Assembly: GCF_003544895.1 (NCBI RefSeq) | Contig: NZ_CP032125.1 | Coordinates: forward strand, 1,316,001-1,380,000 | DNA: 64,000 nucleotides | Direction: 5' to 3' | Source of the DNA: Profundibacter amoris | GTDB lineage: Bacteria; Pseudomonadota; Alphaproteobacteria; Rhodobacterales; Rhodobacteraceae | Part shown: positions 18,415 through 27,359 of the stretch, piece after piece | Layout: the number at the start of each line of letters is the position of its first letter | Position numbering within the stretch: position 1 is the stretch's first letter | Position numbers and translations under genes: made by a program | The notes under the pieces: model-generated | Databases searched by the model: none | What the model was told of the DNA's origin: nothing | The model's input: only the letters and a program-made list of their open reading frames with translations

Positions 18415-19428
18415 CTAACCCCTGTTGCGGCGGCGGTTTTTGCGGGCGGCGGGGGTGGCGTCATCGGTGCCGTCCGACGCCGAGGAGAACCCGCCAAGCA
18501 CTTCGGCGATGGTTTCCAGTGTGGGGCGCGGGCCGGGTGTGTGGGCCTCGAGCGCGGCGCGCATGGCGACCAGATGTTCGGGCGTGGTGCCGCAGCAGCC
18601 GCCAATGATCGTAGCCCCGCAATCGGCGGCCAGACAGGCATATTTGCCCATCAGTTCCGGTGTGCCGTCATAGTGGATATGGCCATCGTGGAATTTCGGG
18701 ATGCCGGCGTTGCCTTTGGCAATGATCGGGCGTTCCGACCCTTGCGCGGCAAAGCCGAGGATGGTGCGCAGAAGGTCTGCTGCCCCGACGCCACAATTGG
18801 CGCCATAGGCAATCGGCGGGTTTTTCAGCTTTTCGACCATATCGACCATGCCGGCCGACGTCAGGCCCATCATGGTGCGCCCGGCGGTATCGAAACTCAT
18901 CGTGCCGCACCATGGCATATCGGCCAGCGCAAAGGCTTCGGCGGCGGCTTTGTATTCTTCGGGGGCGGAAATGGTTTCGCACCACAAAACATCGACGCCG
19001 CCTTCTTTCAGACCCTCGGCCTGTTCGTGGAAGATTTCGACGGCCAACTCGTGGGTCAGCTCGCCCATCGGGGCCATGATCTCGCCGGTCGGCCCAACCG
19101 AGCCGGCCACGATGATGGTCCGGCCTGCGGCATCGGCCACCTCGCGGCCCAGTTCGGCCGAGATGCGCGACAATTCGCGGGCGCGTTTTTCGGCCCCGTG
19201 CAGTTTCAGGCGCGAGGCATTGCCGCCAAAGCTGTTGGTCAGGAACAGATCGCTGCCCGCATTTACGGCCCCGCTATACAGGGCGCGGATTTTTTCGGGG
19301 TGCTCGACGTTCCATAGTTCCGGCGCATCGCCTGAACTCAGGCCCATGTTGAACAGCGTGGTGCCTGTGGCCCCGTCCGCCAGAATCCAGTCCCGTTCGG
19401 CCAGCATACGCGATAGGGCGTTGGTCAT
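18415..19428 (-). CDS. bmt: Homocysteine S-methyltransferase (betaine-homocysteine methyltransferase family / split MetH)
   Basis: 337 aa from the ATG at 19428, preceded by AAAGG; the frame reads 12 codons further upstream without a better start. The S-methyltransferase TIM barrel shows DGATGTTLFNMG at the N-terminus and the zinc-binding cysteines in YGANCGVG and GGCCGTTPEH. It methylates homocysteine to methionine. The family name is betaine-homocysteine methyltransferase, but the adjacent corrinoid protein and DUF1638 fit better with the separated homocysteine module of a split cobalamin-dependent methionine synthase, as reported in Phaeobacter. The C-terminal ~25 residues are a basic Ala/Arg tail. 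Confidence 0.88.
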   Translation of the reverse strand: MTNALSRMLAERDWILADGATGTTLFNMGLSSGDAPELWNVEHPEKIRALYSGAVNAGSDLFLTNSFGGNASRLKLHGAEKRARELSRISAELGREVADAAGRTIIVAGSVGPTGEIMAPMGELTHELAVEIFHEQAEGLKEGGVDVLWCETISAPEEYKAAAEAFALADMPWCGTMSFDTAGRTMMGLTSAGMVDMVEKLKNPPIAYGANCGVGAADLLRTILGFAAQGSERPIIAKGNAGIPKFHDGHIHYDGTPELMGKYACLAADCGATIIGGCCGTTPEHLVAMRAALEAHTPGPRPTLETIAEVLGGFSSASDGTDDATPAARKNRRRNRG

Positions 19429-19521
19429 TGCAATAAACCTTTCATGCACGATTTCAGGCCGCACAAATGGCGGCCGGTTTGCGCTGGAATGCCACGACGG
19501 GCGGTCGGGCGCAATTGCATA

Positions 19522-21381
19522 TTAATCATAATGATCTTGAGGCGGGCGATCGGCGGGGGAAATGGCGCAGGCTATGTCGAGGCCGGCCAGACAGAGGGCG
19601 GCCCGGTTCGGCGCGGCAATGTAGAGGGTTTGTTGATTGGGGGCAAAAGACATCTTGAATTGGCGCAAGCCATTGCCGGTGCCCTTATTCAGGATCTGTT
19701 GGAGCAACCGGTTCTGCTGCGGATAGGGCAGGGCAGCCAGCGACAGGCGCGGGATGTTGGCCGATGCCCCGTCCCGAATGGCCTGCATCAAAAGGGTGTG
19801 CATGGTGCCGTCGGGGGCATCCCCGTGCTGGCGCATCAGGTCCAGCGACCATTCGGTATGACAGGTATTCAGGGTGATGAACCCTTGCATCCGGTCGTTT
19901 CGCATCGCCAGATAGACCCGCTGGCTTTGCACAAAGTCAGGGTCAAATACCCCCATTGAAAACCGCCGCTCGCCACCGTTATGCCTGACCCATTCGTCCG
20001 AGATTGCCGCCATGTCCGGCAGGGGCAGGGTATCAGGGCGCAGGATCGAAATTCCGGCCGCTGCGGATTTGCGCAGTTTGCGGCGCAACTGGCGGTGGTT
20101 CGGGGTGTCGGGGGTGAATTTGCGCAGGTCCAGCCAGACCTCTTGCGCGATGGGCAGAACGTGAAACCCCATGCGGCGGGCGCGGGCGGCTGTGCGGGCG
20201 TTGCATTTGTAAAGACAGGGAATACGCGCCTGGGCAAAGGCGGCGCGGTGCAGGGTTTGCAGGGCGTCTGTTGTATGCTGTGGATTGAGCGGGTCCCGCA
20301 GGGCTGTCAGGGATTGGCCAGTGCGGGCCACGATCAGGGCAGCGGTGCTATCGGCTTGGGACAAAAGCATTTTGTCGCCCTGGCGCAGCAGATTGGCCTC
20401 GGCAAAGGGGGCGTTGGCGATCAGGTTGTTCAGGCGGGGGATTACGGCGGGTTTGGTCAGGGGAGCAGGTGTTTGTGTGGCCGGTTTAGCGCCGTGCGCC
20501 AGCAGTCCCAGCCCCAGCAGCGCCGGCAGGGCGTAGTAAACCGCCCGAAAGGCCAGAACCGCGCCCAGCACCGGTTCGGCCCCGACATCGGGCAGCAGTG
20601 CCAGCAGGGTTACCTCGAACGGGCCGACCCCGCCGGGGGTGCCGGACAGCAGTGCGGCGCCAAGGGCCAGCAGGAAGGCGGGGTAAAGCGTGGAAAAACT
20701 TGTCCCAACAACATCGGGCAACAGGATATAGAGCGTGGCAGCAGCGGCCATTGTATCCAGCACGGACAGGCTGATGATCGACAGGATCGCGGGCAGGGCG
20801 GGCCACCGGATGCGCCGGTTGAACAGTGTCAGCGGCGGGGCAAACAGCGACGCGGCGATCAATGCGCCGGCCCCCGTCAGCGGCACCACCACCAGCCATG
20901 GCGGCACGAGCGGGGAAAGCAGTGCCACAGCCACCCCCGTCACCACCGCCCAGCCTGCCAGAAAGGAAAGGGCCACCGCAGCGGACAGGCGGGTGGCCTG
21001 CCACAGGGACACGTCCGGCAACATCCGCCAGCGCACCAATGCGCCGGTGAAAACCCCCATGCCCAGTGTTTGCGAAATCGCGATTCCGGCGATTCCCGCG
21101 CGGTGGGCCTGTTTTTCGCAGGTTCCGGTTGCCAAAATCCGGTGCACCACGGCGTCATAACGGCCAACCGCCCAGAAACTGCATCCTGTGGCCAGCAGGG
21201 CACCGGCCCATTGCAGCGCGCCAACCGCATGAAACCCCTGCCAGATGGCCGAATGATCCAGCCCTGACAAACGGTCGTAAAACAGCGCAACGAAACCGGC
21301 AGCCAACAGCAGCAGGACCCCTTGGCGCGGGGCGTATTTGCGGACCTGCATGGCCAGAATGGATGGTGTCGCCTTTGGCAT
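19522..21381 (-). CDS. MprF-like aminoacyl-phosphatidylglycerol synthase/flippase
   Basis: 619 aa integral membrane protein. The N-terminal half has about eight hydrophobic segments (from about residue 20 to 290) and resembles the MprF flippase domain, including a GTPGGVGPFE motif. The C-terminal half is a soluble DUF2156/LPG-synthase domain (RQLRRKLRKSAAAGI, SLDLMR, GTMHTLLMQA). Family members transfer an amino acid from aminoacyl-tRNA to membrane phosphatidylglycerol, lowering surface charge; the amino acid used cannot be read from the sequence. AAAGGGGG precedes the ATG. It is shorter than the ~850-aa Firmicutes MprF and near the size of alphaproteobacterial LpiA-type proteins. Confidence 0.78.
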   Translation of the reverse strand: MPKATPSILAMQVRKYAPRQGVLLLLAAGFVALFYDRLSGLDHSAIWQGFHAVGALQWAGALLATGCSFWAVGRYDAVVHRILATGTCEKQAHRAGIAGIAISQTLGMGVFTGALVRWRMLPDVSLWQATRLSAAVALSFLAGWAVVTGVAVALLSPLVPPWLVVVPLTGAGALIAASLFAPPLTLFNRRIRWPALPAILSIISLSVLDTMAAAATLYILLPDVVGTSFSTLYPAFLLALGAALLSGTPGGVGPFEVTLLALLPDVGAEPVLGAVLAFRAVYYALPALLGLGLLAHGAKPATQTPAPLTKPAVIPRLNNLIANAPFAEANLLRQGDKMLLSQADSTAALIVARTGQSLTALRDPLNPQHTTDALQTLHRAAFAQARIPCLYKCNARTAARARRMGFHVLPIAQEVWLDLRKFTPDTPNHRQLRRKLRKSAAAGISILRPDTLPLPDMAAISDEWVRHNGGERRFSMGVFDPDFVQSQRVYLAMRNDRMQGFITLNTCHTEWSLDLMRQHGDAPDGTMHTLLMQAIRDGASANIPRLSLAALPYPQQNRLLQQILNKGTGNGLRQFKMSFAPNQQTLYIAAPNRAALCLAGLDIACAISPADRPPQDHYD

Positions 21382-21534
21382 CGCGCCCCCTTTGCCCGTC
21401 AGAACAGGGGTGGGGATAACAGCGCAGGGTTGCCTTTGGCTTAACGTCTAAAATTTGATCTATAAAAAACGGGCATCCCCTGACAGGAACGCCCGTGCGT
21501 TTACTTTAATGTCGCCCGACAAGATGTTGAAATA

Positions 21535-21849
21535 TCAGACTTCTGACATAACCTGTTCTTTGGCGACGGCCAGCAGTTCGGTCATTTTGGCGCGGATTTC
21601 ATCGGCGCTGGATTTGTCACCCAGATCACCGGCAACCTTGCGCACAACGTCTTCGTGACCGGCTTCTTCCAGATCGGAAATAACCACTTCTTTGGCATAG
21701 GCCTCGGCCTCGTCACCGGATTTGCCCAGCTTTTCGGCGGCCCACAGCCCCAACAGCTTGTGAGAGCGCGCATTCACCTTGAACTGGATTTCGGCGTCAT
21801 GGGCGTATTTGTTCTCGAAGGCGGTTTCGCGGTCGTCGAATGTGCTCAT
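21535..21849 (-). CDS. F1FO-ATPase inhibitor zeta subunit (DUF1476)
   Basis: 104 aa beginning MSTFDDRETAFENKYAHD, the signature of the alphaproteobacterial zeta subunit characterised in Paracoccus denitrificans. Its N-terminus inserts into F1 and blocks ATP hydrolysis by the reversed enzyme. GAGG precedes the ATG at 21849. The frame stays open 67 codons further upstream, but that extension is unlike the family. The ATP synthase operon is not nearby. Confidence 0.92.
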   Translation of the reverse strand: MSTFDDRETAFENKYAHDAEIQFKVNARSHKLLGLWAAEKLGKSGDEAEAYAKEVVISDLEEAGHEDVVRKVAGDLGDKSSADEIRAKMTELLAVAKEQVMSEV

Positions 21850-22036
21850 TATATCCTCGCTTGGGAAAAAGGTTCGTGTTCCTATCTGATATGCCCTTGC
21901 GCGGGCCATATCGCAAGGGGGCAGCGACAGTTTATCGCCACTTGCACCACATTGCGGGATTGCGGGATGGCAGGGCATGTCGTATAGGCGCGGGCAACAG
22001 GCACTTAATTTCTGCCCCGACCGGATCGGAGACCCC

Positions 22037-22798
22037 ATGTCGCGACGCAAGATGATTTACGAAGGCAAAGCCAAAATCCTGTACGAAGGCCCCGAGCCTG
22101 GCACATTGGTGCAATATTTCAAGGATGATGCCACCGCCTTTAACGCCGAGAAGATGGATGTGATCGACGGCAAGGGCGCGTTGAACAACCGTCTTAGCGA
22201 ATTCTTTATGAAGGGGCTGATGCAGATCGGTGTGCCGACCCATTTCATAAAACGTCTGAACATGCGCGAACAGTTGATCCGGCAGGTCGAGATCATCCCG
22301 CTGGAAGTGATCGTGCGCAATGTGGCCGCCGGTTCGATCTCCAAACGTCTGGGGATCGAGGAGGGCACACAACTGCCGCGCCCGATTGTCGAGTTTTCCT
22401 ACAAGGATGATGCATTGGGCGATCCGCTGGTGCCCGAGGAATATATCATCGCCTTTGGCTGGGCCAGCCAGCAGGATCTGGACGATATCGTGTCGCTGGC
22501 GCTGCGGGTGAATGATTTCATGTCCGGTGTGATGATGGCGGTCGGGATCAAACTGGTGGATTTCAAGATCGAGATCGGCCGTGTCTGGGAGGGGGATTTC
22601 CAGCGGCTGATCGTGGCCGATGAAATCAGCCCCGACAGTTGCCGTTTGTGGGACGTTGAAACCGGCGAAAAGCTGGACAAGGACGTGTTCCGCCGTGATC
22701 TGGGCAATCTGGCCGATGCCTATACCGAAGTGGCGCGCCGCCTAGGTGTGCTGCCTGTAAACGGGCCGCAGCCCGGCAAACCAACGCTTGTCAACTAG
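22037..22798 (+). CDS. purC: Phosphoribosylaminoimidazole-succinocarboxamide synthase
   Basis: PurC (253 aa; SAICAR synthetase) adds aspartate to CAIR in purine synthesis. Signatures are [14 protein letters not shown], the [10 protein letters not shown]-like block and DFKIEIGR. The ATG at 22037 is preceded by GGAGA; the frame extends 20 codons further upstream without family similarity. It leads a purC-purS-purQ operon. Confidence 0.96.
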   Translation: MSRRKMIYEGKAKILYEGPEPGTLVQYFKDDATAFNAEKMDVIDGKGALNNRLSEFFMKGLMQIGVPTHFIKRLNMREQLIRQVEIIPLEVIVRNVAAGSISKRLGIEEGTQLPRPIVEFSYKDDALGDPLVPEEYIIAFGWASQQDLDDIVSLALRVNDFMSGVMMAVGIKLVDFKIEIGRVWEGDFQRLIVADEISPDSCRLWDVETGEKLDKDVFRRDLGNLADAYTEVARRLGVLPVNGPQPGKPTLVN

Positions 22799-22810
22799 GG
22801 GGATCAGGGG

Positions 22811-23050
22811 ATGAAAGCGCGTGTGACTGTGATGCTGAAAAACGGGGTTCTGGACCCGCAAGGCGAGGCGGTGCACCACGCGCTGGACGCTTTGGGTTTT
22901 GACGGGGTGAACGGGGTGCGGCAAGGCAAGGTGATCCTGCTGGAACTGGCCGAAACCGATGCTGCCGCCGCCGAAAAAAACGTGGGCGAGATGTGCGAGA
23001 AGCTGCTGGCCAATACGGTGATAGAATCTTACAGCATCGAGATTCTGTGA
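22811..23050 (+). CDS. purS: FGAM synthase subunit PurS
   Basis: PurS (79 aa) is the small structural subunit that bridges PurL and PurQ in the three-part formylglycinamidine ribonucleotide synthetase. The [20 protein letters not shown] start and the [19 protein letters not shown]-like end are typical. Its stop overlaps the purQ start (TGATG). purL is not in the window. Confidence 0.95.
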   Translation: MKARVTVMLKNGVLDPQGEAVHHALDALGFDGVNGVRQGKVILLELAETDAAAAEKNVGEMCEKLLANTVIESYSIEIL

Positions 23051-23718
23051 TGCGGGTCGGGATTGTCGTTTTTCCGGGGTCCAACTGTGACCGTGATCTG
23101 GAAGTTGCCTTTCGCGCTGCTGGTGCCGATGTCACGATGATCTGGCACAAGGAAACATCCCTGCCCAAGGGGCTGGATATGATCGGGGTTCCGGGTGGGT
23201 TTTCCTTTGGCGATTACCTGCGTTGCGGTGCGATTGCGGCGCAATCCCCGATCTGCCGCGCGGTGGTCGATCATGCCAAGGCGGGTGGCTATGTGCTGGG
23301 GGTTTGCAACGGTTTCCAGATCCTGACCGAAACCGGCCTGTTGCCCGGTGCGCTGCTGCGCAACGCCAACCTGAAATACATCTGCAAGACCATTCCCCTG
23401 ACGGTGGAAAACACCGACAGCGCCTATACATCGGGGTACAGTCAGGGCGAACAGGTGATGTTCCCGATTGCCCATCACGATGGCAACTATACCGCCGACG
23501 CCGATACCGTTGCGCGTCTTGAGGGCGATGGGCGTGTGGCGTTTCGCTATGCCGACAACCCCAATGGTTCGACCGCCGATATCGCGGGGATCTTTAGCCA
23601 GAACCGCCGTGTGCTGGGAATGATGCCCCACCCCGAACGGGCGGCCGATGCAAAACATGGCGGCACCGATGGACAGGCGCTTTTCCGCGCGGTTGTCGGG
23701 GCGATGCAGCACGCCTAG
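23050..23718 (+). CDS. purQ: FGAM synthase glutaminase subunit PurQ
   Basis: PurQ (222 aa) is the class I glutamine amidotransferase that supplies ammonia to PurL. The nucleophile Cys is in [11 protein letters not shown], and the catalytic His/Glu pair is in MPHPERA near the C-terminus. The ATG at 23050 overlaps the purS stop; an earlier in-frame start at 22993 lies inside purS and is unlikely. Confidence 0.96.
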   Translation: MRVGIVVFPGSNCDRDLEVAFRAAGADVTMIWHKETSLPKGLDMIGVPGGFSFGDYLRCGAIAAQSPICRAVVDHAKAGGYVLGVCNGFQILTETGLLPGALLRNANLKYICKTIPLTVENTDSAYTSGYSQGEQVMFPIAHHDGNYTADADTVARLEGDGRVAFRYADNPNGSTADIAGIFSQNRRVLGMMPHPERAADAKHGGTDGQALFRAVVGAMQHA

Positions 23719-23754
23719 CTTGAGGCGGGATGCGTTCAGGCGTAGACTGGCCCA

Positions 23755-25518
23755 ATGAGCGGGAATTCCGATACAACAAAGACCGGGCCGGACCAACAGG
23801 GTAACCCCTGGCGGGTCCGGATCGCGATCCTGCTGCTGATCGCGATTGCTGTCGGTGTTGTCTGGGTCACCAATTCCCTGCTGACGGAACGCTTCACCGA
23901 AAGCACCCGTAACCGTGCGCAGGTCCGGATGACGCTCTATGCGGGGAACCTGATCAGCGAATTGAAGCGATCCTCGATTGTGCCGCAATTGCTGGCCCGT
24001 GATCCAACCCTGATCGGGGCGCTGAATTCACAGGATTTTGCCCAAAGCTCGCAACGGCTGATTTCCTATATTGACGAAATCGGCGCGGCGTCCCTGCTGT
24101 TGCTGGACAACTCTGGCCGCGTGGTCGCGGCGTCGGATCGTAGTCTGATCGGGGCGAACCACAGATCGGATGCCTATTTCGTAAACGCTGTGCGCTCGAA
24201 CGACACAATTTTTACCGTAACCAAAGACGATAACGGCGCGGTGATGTTCACCTACTCGCGCAAGATGGAATACGCAGGTAGCCCGATCGGTGTGATCGTT
24301 GTCGAGGTGGACCTGAAACAGTTTCAAAACAGCTGGGCCGGCATTTCGGATGCGGTTTTTATTTCCAACAGCGAAGGGGAAATCCTGCTGGCAACCGAAC
24401 CCCAGTGGCGGGGCCTGCACGAAGAAGAGGCGCTTCAACTGCGCTCTCCTTCGGCGGCGATCCAGCGGTCGATCCAGACAACAACCGACTGGGTTTCCCT
24501 GACCACATCGGCAAACCTGCTGGGGTCGGGCGTTATGCGACAAGAGGCGCGGATACCCTTTCAGGGGTGGAAAATGACCTCATTCACCACCTATGCGTCG
24601 GTGCGCCAGCGGGTGAACGGGGTGCTGGCGCTGGAAATCATGGGATTTGCCATCCTTTTGGCGCTGACGTTTTTCTTCCTGTCGCGCAAGGCGCAGGTGC
24701 AGTCGCGGTTTTTCCAGCGTGAATCGGCAGAACTCCGCCAGCTTAACCAGCGGCTACAGCGGGAAATTGCCGAACGCGAAAAGGCGGAAAAGAACCTTCA
24801 GGTGGCCGAACAGACCCTGGCGCAAAGCTCGAAACTGGCCGCATTGGGCGAAATGTCGGCAGCCGTTTCGCACGAGTTGAACCAGCCTTTGGCGGCGATG
24901 AAAACCTACCTTGCCGGCGCACGCCTTTTGCTGCGCCGCAAACGGCCGGAAGAAGCTGTTTCGTCGTTCCAGCGGATTGATGATCTGATTGAACGCATGG
25001 GCGCGATTACCAAGCAGTTGAAAAGCTATGCCCGCAAGGGGGGCGATTCGTTTGCGCCTTTGGACATGAGGGATGCAGTCAATTCGGCCCTGTCGATGAT
25101 GGAGCCGCAACTGAAACGCCGCCATGTGGAAATCTCCAAAACCATGCCGCGCGAGGCAGTGATGGTGCTGGGCGATCGGGTGCGTGTTGAACAGGTGATT
25201 ATCAACCTGTTTCGCAATGCACTGGATGCGACAAAAACCGTGAAGGATCCGCAGATCGACATCCTGCTTGCGGCCGGTGAAACCGCGCTGTTGACCATAC
25301 GCGACAACGGGGCAGGGATCGAGGATCTGGATAGCCTGTTCGAGCCGTTCTACACCACAAAACAGGCAGGCGACGGGGTTGGCTTGGGGCTTGCCATTTC
25401 CTCGGGCATCGTGAACGACTTGGGCGGACGGTTGACCGCAAGGAACGCCACGGTGGGCGGGGCTGTATTTGAAGTGCAGTTGCCCATATTGTTAGATGAA
25501 ACCGAAGCAGCCGAGTGA
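23755..25518 (+). CDS. dctB: DctB-like sensor histidine kinase
   Basis: 587 aa. One membrane segment at about 22-40, an extracytoplasmic double-Cache-type sensor (about 45-285) and a second membrane segment at about 290-310 are followed by a coiled coil. A HisKA box has His373 in AAVSHELNQPLAA, and HATPase motifs are NLFRNALDA and DNGAGI. The HELNQPLAAMKTY signature is characteristic of DctB-type kinases, which sense C4-dicarboxylates and control TRAP or DctA uptake. The response regulator starts 11 bp downstream. No transporter lies next to the pair, so the ligand is inferred only from family resemblance. Confidence 0.85.
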   Translation: MSGNSDTTKTGPDQQGNPWRVRIAILLLIAIAVGVVWVTNSLLTERFTESTRNRAQVRMTLYAGNLISELKRSSIVPQLLARDPTLIGALNSQDFAQSSQRLISYIDEIGAASLLLLDNSGRVVAASDRSLIGANHRSDAYFVNAVRSNDTIFTVTKDDNGAVMFTYSRKMEYAGSPIGVIVVEVDLKQFQNSWAGISDAVFISNSEGEILLATEPQWRGLHEEEALQLRSPSAAIQRSIQTTTDWVSLTTSANLLGSGVMRQEARIPFQGWKMTSFTTYASVRQRVNGVLALEIMGFAILLALTFFFLSRKAQVQSRFFQRESAELRQLNQRLQREIAEREKAEKNLQVAEQTLAQSSKLAALGEMSAAVSHELNQPLAAMKTYLAGARLLLRRKRPEEAVSSFQRIDDLIERMGAITKQLKSYARKGGDSFAPLDMRDAVNSALSMMEPQLKRRHVEISKTMPREAVMVLGDRVRVEQVIINLFRNALDATKTVKDPQIDILLAAGETALLTIRDNGAGIEDLDSLFEPFYTTKQAGDGVGLGLAISSGIVNDLGGRLTARNATVGGAVFEVQLPILLDETEAAE

Positions 25519-25529
25519 GACACTGAATT

Positions 25530-26861
25530 ATGGCACAAGCAATGAAAATCGCGATTGTGGATGACGAGCAGGACATGCGCCAGTCGATCAGCCAGTGGCT
25601 GGCCCTGTCGGGGTTTGACACCGAAACCTTTGCCAATGCCGAGGATGCGCTGAAAAAGCTGGGGCCGGATTATCCGGGCGTGGTGGTCAGCGATATCAAA
25701 ATGCCCGGCATGGACGGTATGCAGTTTCTGAAACGGCTGATGAGCGTGGATTCGGGCCTGCCGGTGATTATGATCACCGGTCATGGCGATGTGCCAATGG
25801 CGGTCGAGGCGATGCGTGTCGGGGCTTATGATTTTCTGGAAAAACCGTTCAACCCCGACAAAATGACCGAGCTGGCCAAGAAAGCCACCCAGAGCCGCCG
25901 CCTGACACTGGACAACCGCGCGCTGCGGCGTGAATTGGGGGATGGCACGGCGGTGATGAAAAAGCTGATCGGATCGTCGCCGGTGATGGAGCGCCTGCGC
26001 GAGGATATTCTGGATCTGGGGCAGGCCGATGGCCATGTGCTGATTGATGGCGAAACCGGAACCGGCAAAACGCTGGTGGCTCATGCACTACATGCGGTCG
26101 GATCACGGGCGGGCAAGAAATTCTCGCTGGTTTCCTGTGCGGCTTTCGAGGAAGAAGAGCTTGGCCGCCGCCTGTTTGGTCCAATGCTGGACGATGGCCC
26201 GCAGCCGCTGGTGGAAGAGGCCCGTGGCGGCACGCTGGTGCTCGAGGATATCGACGCGCTGTCGGATGGCCTGCAAGCGCGCCTGCTGACCTATATCAAC
26301 GAGCAGGGCAGCCCTGCGGAAACCCGCATCGTGGCCATTTCCAACCTTCAGGCCGAGGATAAAACCGTCGAGGATGTGTTGCGCCCCGACCTTTATTACC
26401 GGCTGGCGGCGATGAAAATCACCCTGCCACCATTGCGCCAGCGGGGCGAGGACATCCTGACACTGTTTGCCCGCCTGTCCGAACAATTCGCCGAGGAATA
26501 CGGCTGTGACGCGCCCGAGGTATCGGCGCAAGAGGCCGCACAACTGCTGCAAGCCCCCTGGCCGGGCAACATCCGCCAGCTGATCAACGTGGCCGAACGG
26601 GCAGTGCTGCAAAACCGTCGTGGCTCGGGCACCATTGCCAGCCTGCTGATGGCCGACAACGAGGAAACCCAGCCGGTGATGACGACCGAGGGCAAGCCGC
26701 TGAAGGAATATGTCGAGGCGTTCGAGCGGATGCTGATCGACAACACCATGCGCCGGCACAAGGGCAGCATAGTCAACGTGATGGACGAGTTGTGCCTGCC
26801 GCGCCGGACACTGAACGAAAAGATGGCGAAATACGGGTTGCAGCGGTCAGATTATCTGTAA
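25530..26861 (+). CDS. dctD: DctD/NtrC-family AAA+ response regulator lacking the GAFTGA loop
   Basis: 443 aa. The receiver domain has Asp55 (SDIKMPGMDG). The AAA+ domain has Walker A GETGTGKT (174-181) and Walker B TLVLEDID (235-242), and the arginine-finger region reads RPDLYYRLA. A C-terminal Fis-type helix-turn-helix ends in RRTLNEKMAKYGL. The sigma-54-contacting loop GAFTGA should sit between LFG (216) and Walker B; instead the sequence reads LFGPMLDDGPQPLVEEARGG, about a dozen residues shorter. Regulators without this loop, such as Rhodobacter capsulatus NtrC, work with sigma-70, so this protein may not be a sigma-54 activator. It is encoded directly after its DctB-like kinase. Confidence 0.85.
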   Translation: MAQAMKIAIVDDEQDMRQSISQWLALSGFDTETFANAEDALKKLGPDYPGVVVSDIKMPGMDGMQFLKRLMSVDSGLPVIMITGHGDVPMAVEAMRVGAYDFLEKPFNPDKMTELAKKATQSRRLTLDNRALRRELGDGTAVMKKLIGSSPVMERLREDILDLGQADGHVLIDGETGTGKTLVAHALHAVGSRAGKKFSLVSCAAFEEEELGRRLFGPMLDDGPQPLVEEARGGTLVLEDIDALSDGLQARLLTYINEQGSPAETRIVAISNLQAEDKTVEDVLRPDLYYRLAAMKITLPPLRQRGEDILTLFARLSEQFAEEYGCDAPEVSAQEAAQLLQAPWPGNIRQLINVAERAVLQNRRGSGTIASLLMADNEETQPVMTTEGKPLKEYVEAFERMLIDNTMRRHKGSIVNVMDELCLPRRTLNEKMAKYGLQRSDYL

Positions 26862-27359
26862 ATCATTGTTTATGCTATATTAACGAACACGCCGCGGGTT
26901 TTGAGGATTCAATGCCTGCGGCGCAGGTATTTAGGGGCAAGAAGAAGGCAAATTCACAGATTAACTATTTTCCCCATTGTAATTGCACCCCCATCCCCCT
27001 TATGTTCCATCCAAGGTGGTCAGCGCGACAGCAGTTGAACCACCGGACAAAAGTTTCGCTGTTCCCGAGGTTACGCAGAAAAAACACCTGCCAATTCCCG
27101 ACAGAACAGACCGATTGGGTCGAAAGACCGGTATTTATGCCCTTGTGCCAACTGGCCGGGGCTTAACAGTTTGGACGCAAATATCAGCGTCCGGAGATAG
27201 AAACGCGATGCGACGCGAAAAGAATTCAGAGACTGCGACAGGGGCCGAAATGGCCGACCTGCGCATGTGCTGCGCGTCCCCCTTCGCCCTTACAAGACAC
27301 CCCCTGCAATCAAAAAGCCCCCCGGGGTTACGGCGATTGCCGCGGTGCAATGAGAAAAC
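26862..27359. other. Long leader region of rne
   Basis: About 500 bp without a convincing gene. It contains the small palindrome CCTGCGGCGCAGG (26915-26927) followed by ATTTAGGGGCAAGAAGAAG, and many GC-rich short dyads nearer rne. rne genes commonly have long 5' leaders through which RNase E controls its own mRNA; a leader role here is inferred. Open frames of 60-160 codons in this stretch have no ribosome binding site or family resemblance. Confidence 0.45.

Noticed and set aside
19429-19521. Possible cobalamin or SAM riboswitch upstream of the homocysteine methyltransferase
   Set aside because: Only 93 bp to the next gene and no recognisable riboswitch core was found on either strand.
19981-21267. 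428-codon plus-strand frame opposite the MprF-like gene
   Set aside because: Composition (Gly/Gln/Arg/His-rich) is typical of antisense translation; the minus-strand gene has proper membrane segments and a ribosome binding site.
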